Shown in pieces: positions 13,860 to 18,692 of a stretch of 18,692 bases of DNA. The position numbers and the translations under genes are program-made. The DNA comes from Rhodoluna sp. (GTDB lineage: Bacteria; Actinomycetota; Actinomycetes; Actinomycetales; Microbacteriaceae): positions 1 through 18,692 of the forward strand of contig JAEMTJ010000018.1 in assembly GCA_016462375.1 (NCBI GenBank), read 5' to 3'. The number at the start of each line of letters is the position of its first letter. Position 1 is the stretch's first letter. Under the pieces are notes generated by a model. That model saw only the letters and a program-made list of their open reading frames with translations, was not told where the DNA came from and did not search any database.

Positions 13860-16666
13860 TGCTCCACCTCATCTGGCTCTAAATCAGACACGGCAAGAGC
13901 GTCTTTGCGCTTACGTCCTCTAGAGGTTGGCAAGGCCAGGAGGACGTAGCCCAATAGCACGACAAGTTGAACAGTTTTAGTAATTGACCACAGTGATAGT
14001 TTTTCTTGGTTTGAGCTAACCGCAGCTTTCACTCGCCACAATTGACCAAATTCGGTTAGACCAACTTGATCTAGTTGAGAAACGCTATTCAATGCAACAC
14101 CCAAATCACCATTACCGGTGCGCTCTGGAACAAGCACAAAACCAACCTGAGCATCAAGTAGCTCCTGGCTTGGGTTTCTGCCATTTGCCGACACCAGATT
14201 GGCCACCAAATTAGAAAGTGAGCTTTGCAATTGAGAATCATTAGTGCTGCCCGCGTTTAGTGAACTCAATCGATAGGCAGTTGAGACGGTGTCGAGTTTG
14301 ATGCCATCAGGCCAAATAAGCTCTGCTCTGAATTTCACGTCTTCATCGCGACTGATTACCAAAAGTTTTAGATTGCTTCCAGCCTTAGCTTCTGCAGCGA
14401 CAATTGCAGGAAGATTTCTATCCTCAGTAAAAACTAGGTCACTATGGCTTAGCGCTGAACTGAGTGCCAAGGGCAAACTTGCCAAGATAAACACCGCGGT
14501 AGTAACAAATCTTCTGAACCCAGATCGGGTAATCGAATCCAACCAAATAACCAAGGCAACTAAAACCGCCAGTGCAGCTAGAGCAACAGCTGGAGCACTG
14601 CTGTCGGAGACCCACTCGGTAGGGGTTAAAAAGCTTGAGCCCACAGCGCCAGAAGTAAAACGAATTCCTTGAATAACCCAGAGATTGACCAGCGCGATAA
14701 GGGCAATGCCCCAACACAGCAATAGACCTTTTGCTCTTGATAACAGTGCGAATGTTGCTAGCCCGAGCACACCGACGGAGCCCCAACCGAATATCGAATC
14801 TTGCCCGAGGAAAGATTCAAGGATTGTCTGTTGAGAACTCGGCAATGAAATTGTCGGGTCTGCAAAAACACCCAGCCAACTCTGATTACCAAAGACCTGG
14901 TAAACCAAATATGGAAGCATCAGGGTGGCTGCAGGAAGTGCAATCAAGGAAAGTGCAGCTAGTCGCTTTCTGGCCACAACCGCAAAAACCAGTCCAATAA
15001 TGAGCAAGGTGATCAACACACTCGGGGCTGAAACACTAACCACTGCACAGAGCAAACCGCTGGCGGCTATCCAGGACCAGGATTGCTCAGAAGACCTAAT
15101 TGAAGTTGTAATACCTAATCTTGCGGAACGCGCCAAACTGAAAATAAACCATGGCAAGCACATTGTGAAGATAACTGCTGGAAAGTTGGCTTGGTTTTGC
15201 GCAATAGCGAAAGCTGGCCACAACGCGTAAAGCAGAGCAAAGACCGCTCGCAATGACCCTCTTGCCGTAACTAGCGATAACAATCGCCATGCACCAAAGA
15301 ACGCGACGGCCTTCGCGCTTAACAACAAGAAGCTAAGAGCTAAGTTCGGAGCCCAGAAAGATATAGAACCAACGAGTAGCAAAACCCAGTTGAACGGATC
15401 ACTCGGAGCAGCTAAACCCATACCGATGTTTTGAAAACTTGCGCCCGTGTTAGAAAAAAGCTGTAACCAGCTGCTGCTTAGAGGCAGCGCGTAACCCCCA
15501 GAGATACTTTCCCCCATCGGCAGAAAAGGGTAAGAGAGCGCTGCTAGCGCGAACATCCACCAGAGTCCACCGCTGGCAGCAAAACCGGTCTGACCGACTC
15601 TTAGTGTGCTCTCAGCTGCAAAGTTTTCTAACTTGAGTTTTTGTTCCGCTACCTCGAAGGCAATCCTAGATTTTGCCTTTACCTGTTCACGCGTTGCTAA
15701 CAGCGCCGTCAATGACTTCAATGAGACACCGTGGCGATCGCGCAATCTAGCTCTGATAGTGAAAAAAGCCCAGAGGTTGGCCTTTAGCGTGAACAGGATT
15801 CGGTCTGGCCTCTTGACTAGAAGTAACCACAGGATTTGTAGAACTGAATAAACCGGTAGTGCTAGCCAATAGAGAAAAGCGAGAAACAGTGGGCTGTGTG
15901 CTAACCGAAGATGGTTGGTTGCCTTTGCCATTGCGTACTTGACTGAACCACCAAGCCATTTCTTCTGACGCAAGCCATTTAGCGACAGCTGTGCGTGGCG
16001 AACACGAGAGGTCGGGACTACAACTACCCGACTGCCAACCTGGTGTGCTCTAATACCCAAATCTATATCTGCGGCAAATTCAGGCGCATCTAGTGAAAAG
16101 CCACCAAGGTCTGACCAGCTGGTCGCTCTAATCAACATCGCGTTACTGGTAACCGCCAAAACATCAGTCATCGAGTCGTATTGTTTTTGGTCTAATTCGT
16201 CAGTTACCAAAGAGAAAGGTTTTAGCGATCTGGTCACAGTCAGACCTTGCTGCAGGATGATTTTTTGATTCTCGACAGCGACCTGCTTTGGTGAAGCAAC
16301 TGCAACTAGCGGTGAGAGCTCCAATGCTCTAACCAGTTCAGTCAAAGCATGAACTTCAGGAATTGTGTCATCGTGCAAAACCCAGATTGCGATATTCGTC
16401 AGCTCATCGAAGCCGTTTAATACTTGTTTGATTCCTGTTGCAACAAGTTCTGCAAAATTTGCTCTTTCCGAGACCTTTAACACGGCATTGCGCGGAGAGG
16501 ACTTTTCAAAGTCAACTAATAATTCAGGCATCCCCTCTTCAACCGAACTGTCAACAACTAGAGTCCGTTCAATTCGGAAACTTTGTTTCTCTAGAGCGCC
16601 CAGAGTGGTCTTAAGGTATTGGGGTTGATCGTTGGAGACAACGACAGCCACCACACGCATGCTCAT
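13856..16666 (-). CDS. Large multi-membrane family-2 glycosyltransferase
   Basis: A 936-residue protein. Residues 3-235 form a GT2/GT-A domain with the opening strand RVVAVVVSNDQPQYLKTTLGAL, the donor/metal motif HDD (98-100) in WVLHDDTIPE, DIDLGIRAHQVG (200-211) and VRHAQ (222-226). From about 258 it becomes an integral membrane protein with roughly a dozen hydrophobic segments (for example about 258-284, 362-384, 424-460, 475-515, 535-592, 630-672, 700-748). Next come a mainly soluble region (about 750-890) and a last helix (about 895-912) before a charged tail. This joins a cytosolic sugar-transferring domain to a membrane channel or flippase-like body, suggesting synthesis and export of an envelope glycan. 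The ATG follows the whiB stop by 18 bases, with AAGGCAGG upstream. Its stop overlaps the DUF5719 start. The donor and product are unknown. Confidence 0.85.
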   Translation of the reverse strand: MSMRVVAVVVSNDQPQYLKTTLGALEKQSFRIERTLVVDSSVEEGMPELLVDFEKSSPRNAVLKVSERANFAELVATGIKQVLNGFDELTNIAIWVLHDDTIPEVHALTELVRALELSPLVAVASPKQVAVENQKIILQQGLTVTRSLKPFSLVTDELDQKQYDSMTDVLAVTSNAMLIRATSWSDLGGFSLDAPEFAADIDLGIRAHQVGSRVVVVPTSRVRHAQLSLNGLRQKKWLGGSVKYAMAKATNHLRLAHSPLFLAFLYWLALPVYSVLQILWLLLVKRPDRILFTLKANLWAFFTIRARLRDRHGVSLKSLTALLATREQVKAKSRIAFEVAEQKLKLENFAAESTLRVGQTGFAASGGLWWMFALAALSYPFLPMGESISGGYALPLSSSWLQLFSNTGASFQNIGMGLAAPSDPFNWVLLLVGSISFWAPNLALSFLLLSAKAVAFFGAWRLLSLVTARGSLRAVFALLYALWPAFAIAQNQANFPAVIFTMCLPWFIFSLARSARLGITTSIRSSEQSWSWIAASGLLCAVVSVSAPSVLITLLIIGLVFAVVARKRLAALSLIALPAATLMLPYLVYQVFGNQSWLGVFADPTISLPSSQQTILESFLGQDSIFGWGSVGVLGLATFALLSRAKGLLLCWGIALIALVNLWVIQGIRFTSGAVGSSFLTPTEWVSDSSAPAVALAALAVLVALVIWLDSITRSGFRRFVTTAVFILASLPLALSSALSHSDLVFTEDRNLPAIVAAEAKAGSNLKLLVISRDEDVKFRAELIWPDGIKLDTVSTAYRLSSLNAGSTNDSQLQSSLSNLVANLVSANGRNPSQELLDAQVGFVLVPERTGNGDLGVALNSVSQLDQVGLTEFGQLWRVKAAVSSNQEKLSLWSITKTVQLVVLLGYVLLALPTSRGRKRKDALAVSDLEPDEVEQ

Positions 16667-16684
16667 GCCGTGGCCTGCCTTGAA

Positions 16685-16999
16685 CTAAGCGCGCTTTTTA
16701 AGCTTGCGGCGTTCGCGTTCGCTTAGTCCGCCCCAGATTCCAAAGCGCTCGTCGTTCTGAAGAGCGTAATCAAGACACTGTTGACGGACATCGCAACCAG
16801 AACAGATTCGCTTAGCGTCTCTGGTAGATCCACCCTTCTCAGGGAAGAAAGCTTCTGGGTCAGTCTGTGAACAAAGAGCATCTCGCTGCCAAGCCAAAGG
16901 ATTGGTATCTGCACTTGTATCGCCCCCCAAGAACATTCTTATAATCGGGTCAACATGCCAGTCATCGGCAACGAAGCCGTCGTCATTGTTAAGTGACAT
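16685..16999 (-). CDS. whiB: WhiB-family iron-sulfur transcription regulator (WhiB/WhmD class)
   Basis: A 104-residue WhiB-like protein. The four [4Fe-4S] ligands are Cys43, Cys66, Cys69 and Cys75 (C-x22-C-x2-C-x5-C). They are followed by the turn GIWGG (87-91) and a basic C-terminus (ERERRKLKKRA) for DNA binding. ALCSQTDPEAFFPEKGGSTR and NDERFGIWGGLSERERR are close to Streptomyces WhiB and mycobacterial WhmD/WhiB2, which bind sigma factor and control sporulation septation or cell division. The start ATG at 16997-16999 has AAGGA 5 bases upstream. The gene leads the operon with the glycosyltransferase and DUF5719 genes. Its upstream region has a candidate promoter and two inverted repeats. Confidence 0.95.
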   Translation of the reverse strand: MSLNNDDGFVADDWHVDPIIRMFLGGDTSADTNPLAWQRDALCSQTDPEAFFPEKGGSTRDAKRICSGCDVRQQCLDYALQNDERFGIWGGLSERERRKLKKRA

Positions 17000-17041
17000 C
17001 AGTTCCTTTCAAGAATTCCAGCCCTTGGCTGGGTTGCACCA

Positions 17042-17053
17042 TTGTAATTACAA
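17042..17053. repeat. 12-base perfect palindrome upstream of whiB
   Basis: TTGTAATTACAA reads the same on both strands and lies 43-54 bases upstream of the whiB ATG, overlapping the proposed -10 box. This is a plausible dimer-binding operator, for example for autoregulation, but no specific factor can be named. Confidence 0.4.
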
Positions 17054-17076
17054 CGCTGTAAGTATTGTGCTGTCAA
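17047..17076 (-). promoter_or_regulatory. whiB: Candidate whiB promoter
   Basis: On the minus strand TTGACA (17076-17071), an exact -35 consensus, is followed after 18 bases by TGTAAT (17052-17047) as a possible -10. The -10 deviates at the conserved second base, so the assignment is moderate. It would give a leader of about 40 bases before the AAGGA ribosome site. Confidence 0.45.
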
Positions 17077-17077
17077 G

Positions 17078-17092
17078 TTGACCATAGGTCAA
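17078..17092. promoter_or_regulatory. Inverted repeat TTGACC-ATA-GGTCAA (operator-like)
   Basis: A perfect 6-3-6 inverted repeat lies between the whiB promoter and the start of the galE remnant. Each arm also resembles a -35 hexamer (TTGACC) in either direction, and a TATAAA hexamer lies rightward at 17105-17110. It may be the operator or promoter core of a formerly divergent whiB/galE control region. Confidence 0.4.
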
Positions 17093-17178
17093 ATCGAGGA
17101 GTGTTATAAAGCGTTAACATTGGGTTTCCTAAGCTTAAACACTGCTAGCAAGGGGCTTCTGGAAGTTGGCGTTGAGGT

Positions 17179-17450
17179 ATGAAACTCTTGGTGACCGGAG
17201 GGGCCGGATATGTCGGACGTTATCTGGTCAGAGGCCTTGTTTCCGCTGGGCATCAGCCAATAGTTCTGGATGATCTGAGCCGCGGGATCTTTTCAGGCTA
17301 GGAAACACTCCCCTTTTAGATAGATTTTGCTGCCCCAGAGGCGAAAGCTTTCGCAAGTGAGGCTTTCAAATATCATGCAATTTAAGGCCTAATCCGCCTA
17401 GTTGCCCGTAAATCTGTTGGTAAATCCGTTATCAAACTGGAGTATGACTG
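17179..17450 (+). pseudogene. galE: Decayed 5' remnant of UDP-glucose 4-epimerase
   Basis: From ATG 17179 the frame reads MKLLVTGGAGYVGRYLVRGL and then VLDDLSRGIFSG, an unmistakable GalE/extended-SDR N-terminus with the TGGAGYVG dinucleotide-binding loop. It is stopped by TAG at 17299. The same frame then keeps epimerase-like sequence (ETLPF, IDFAAPEAKAF) through further stops, TAG at 17317 and TAA at 17383. It resumes as GLIRLVARKSVGKSV and KLEYD, matching the family's 'GVIHLAARKSVGESV..P..YY' segment. All visible damage is substitutions to stop or single changes (His to Arg, Ala to Val). No frameshift is seen over 270 bases. An intact GalE is about 320 residues, so roughly the last three quarters is missing where the fragment runs into manA. 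A ribosome-site remnant (GAGG) precedes the ATG. It is not functional as an epimerase. Confidence 0.85.
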
Positions 17451-18631
17451 CCAGCAAAAGATGATTTCGATGAATACCCTTTTGCAGTGATCGCGATGAA
17501 AGCTTCGCCGTTTCCAGTAAGACTAAAGACCCTTGCATCATCGGAGAGGAAAGCTGCTTCTCCCCTATCAATGACCTCACGCTCACCTAGTGAATTACTA
17601 ACGGCGATAGCTCCTGAAGTGCAGAGAATTACTGCATCGCCCGGCAGGTTGATGTCGACCAGCAAATTGTTTGACCCAACTGCTGCACGATAAAAGTTGA
17701 ACTCGTTGGTCGGAATCTCAAACTGCTCCAAGCCAACTGCAATTTTTCTAACCCGTGCTGGAGTCGGGTTGGTGGTTTCGAAGATCAGTACCTTGGCTAA
17801 CTCTGCGACGTCGATGTGTTTCGGTGTTAGACCACCGCGCAAAACGTTATCGCTGGCAATCATTACCTCAACACCGAGCCCCGAGAGATAAGCGTGCGGC
17901 ATTCCGGCAGGAACAAAGATTGCTTCACCTTTACTTAGGCTGACATGGTTCAACAAAAGCGAACTGACGATACCGCGGTCAAGGTCATGGTGCGTGTTCA
18001 GGTGAGAAATAAGTTCAACTAATGAAGGGCACTGCTCAGCAGCATCGATAAGTTCAGTAATAAATTGGTCGTCACAATCATCCGAACTAAGCGTGTCCAG
18101 AAATACCTTTTGTGTGCCGTTAGGTTTGCCTAGGCCTGCTATCCAGGCCGTTAACACTCTGGTGAGTTTCTCCGAGCTCGTAGCCTCTAAGATTTCCGCG
18201 AATTTTTCGGCAATAAGTCTGGGATCAGCGAAGCCGACTAGCGCTTCAAAGCTCTCACTCAAGGCGATAATAAACTCAGGCTTCGGCTTATCGTCTTTGT
18301 AGTTTCTATTAGAAGCAGTCAATGCCAAGCCAGCAGCGTTTTCTGTCGCGAACCCTAGGATGGCCTGCTCTTCGTTTGGGTGAGCCTGAATCGACAGTGG
18401 CTTCTCGGCAGCCAAGATTTTTAGCAGGAAGGGCAATCTAGCATCTTTGCCTCTGGCTAGTAATAGGTCATGCAATGAGATATCTAGTCCAACTACCTGA
18501 GTTGGCGAGCCATCATGGGTGCCGAACCAGATCTCGGCCATCGGCTCTCCAGTTGAGGCAAGACCAAAGTGATCGCTGATCAGGGTAGTTGAACCCCACG
18601 CGTAATCAAGTGGTTGGTTGGTAAGTTTCAC
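17432..18631 (-). CDS. manA: Mannose-6-phosphate isomerase, class I
   Basis: A zinc-dependent aldose-ketose isomerase (fructose-6-P to and from mannose-6-P), 399 residues from the chosen start. It supplies the mannose phosphate used by ManB. The metal ligands fit: LSIQAHPN gives Gln82 and His84, KPEFIIAL gives Glu119 and PAGMPHAY gives His246, with catalytic Arg265 in NVLRGGLTPKHIDV. The frame extends to GTG 18635-18637, but I chose GTG 18629-18631. GGAG lies 5 bases upstream of it, and MKLTNQPLDYAWGS is the normal N-terminus. The last about 16 residues (KGYSSKSSFAGSHTPV) extend past the usual family end near AFIAIT and overlap the galE remnant on the other strand, so the original stop may have been lost in a deletion. 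Confidence 0.95.
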   Translation of the reverse strand: MKLTNQPLDYAWGSTTLISDHFGLASTGEPMAEIWFGTHDGSPTQVVGLDISLHDLLLARGKDARLPFLLKILAAEKPLSIQAHPNEEQAILGFATENAAGLALTASNRNYKDDKPKPEFIIALSESFEALVGFADPRLIAEKFAEILEATSSEKLTRVLTAWIAGLGKPNGTQKVFLDTLSSDDCDDQFITELIDAAEQCPSLVELISHLNTHHDLDRGIVSSLLLNHVSLSKGEAIFVPAGMPHAYLSGLGVEVMIASDNVLRGGLTPKHIDVAELAKVLIFETTNPTPARVRKIAVGLEQFEIPTNEFNFYRAAVGSNNLLVDINLPGDAVILCTSGAIAVSNSLGEREVIDRGEAAFLSDDARVFSLTGNGEAFIAITAKGYSSKSSFAGSHTPV

Positions 18632-18660
18632 AAGCACTCCACTAGCCTAACTAAGGGGAA

Positions 18661-18674
18661 ATGCCTAGCGGCAT
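18661..18674. repeat. Small hairpin upstream of manA
   Basis: ATGCC and GGCAT form a 5-base stem with a 4-base TAGC loop, 30 bases upstream of the manA start. There is no T-tract, so it is not a typical terminator. The remaining bases to the window edge show no recognisable gene. Confidence 0.2.
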
Positions 18675-18692
18675 CAACCACCCTAAACTTGA

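Noticed and set aside
14442..15290. Frames of 64-127 codons on both strands within the glycosyltransferase gene
   Set aside because: The glycosyltransferase frame is continuous and overlaps its neighbours in operon fashion, so these are shadows.
17000..17178. A possible tRNA or small RNA upstream of whiB
   Set aside because: No cloverleaf or recognisable RNA family is seen; the region is explained by promoter elements and dyads.
17341..17354. A perfect 14-base palindrome GCGAAAGCTTTCGC
   Set aside because: It falls inside the galE remnant, coding for the AKAFA stretch of the decayed frame, and there is no U-tract. Chance is more likely than a terminator or operator.
17398..17586. A 62-codon minus-strand frame across the manA 3' end
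   Set aside because: It is an out-of-frame shadow of manA and not a separate gene.

Overview
The window reads as a chromosomal segment of a low-to-mid GC, gene-dense actinobacterium. A WhiB regulator, an MtrA/MtrB two-component pair, a PdtaS-type kinase, an Rv3235-like protein, an actinobacterial SecA and a ManA/ManB pair together are diagnostic of Actinobacteria. The AT-leaning codon use (GC looks to be in the mid-40s by eye, not computed), very short intergenic gaps and overlapping stop codons suggest a streamlined lineage such as the freshwater 'Luna' branch of Microbacteriaceae (Rhodoluna/Aquiluna-like). That placement is inference. I see no phage, IS element, CRISPR array, tRNA or rRNA.

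Layout. 1-2786 (all minus): an unrecognised protein, a CpaB-like SAF-domain membrane protein, a CpaE/ParA-like ATPase and the N-terminal part of the sensor kinase PdtaS, which runs off the left edge. The genes are coupled end to end by an ATGA overlap, an abutting TAG-GTG junction and a 7-base gap. 2787-2909: a short divergent intergenic region holding a perfect DnaA box. 2910-3356 (plus): an Rv3235-family protein, abutting secA tail to tail. 3357-11948 (all minus, transcribed right to left): manB, sahH, mtrA, mtrB, comF, secA. This is the order known from mycobacteria, but without the usual lpqB, hpf and tmk. 11989-12411 (plus): a zincin-fold-like protein with a degenerate metal site. 12408-16999 (minus): whiB, a very large multi-membrane family-2 glycosyltransferase and a DUF5719 exported protein, as a coupled operon. 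17000-17431: the whiB promoter region, then a decayed galE fragment on the plus strand. 17432-18631 (minus): manA.

How the genes fit together. Much of the window concerns the cell envelope. ManA (fructose-6-P to mannose-6-P) and ManB (mannose-6-P to mannose-1-P) lead toward GDP-mannose. The large glycosyltransferase and DUF5719 protein probably act on an envelope polymer, under or beside the septation/differentiation regulator WhiB. MtrAB controls envelope and division genes, and SecA exports proteins. PdtaS is a cytosolic kinase of the antitermination type.

The most notable non-standard item is the galE remnant at 17179-17450. It is an in-frame UDP-galactose 4-epimerase N-terminus broken by three stop codons, and it loses its remaining three quarters where it meets the 3' end of manA. 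No clearly novel multi-gene system is visible. The best candidates for under-described biology are the CpaB/CpaE-like/unknown-protein/PdtaS module without pilus genes, and the WhiB-glycosyltransferase-DUF5719 operon.
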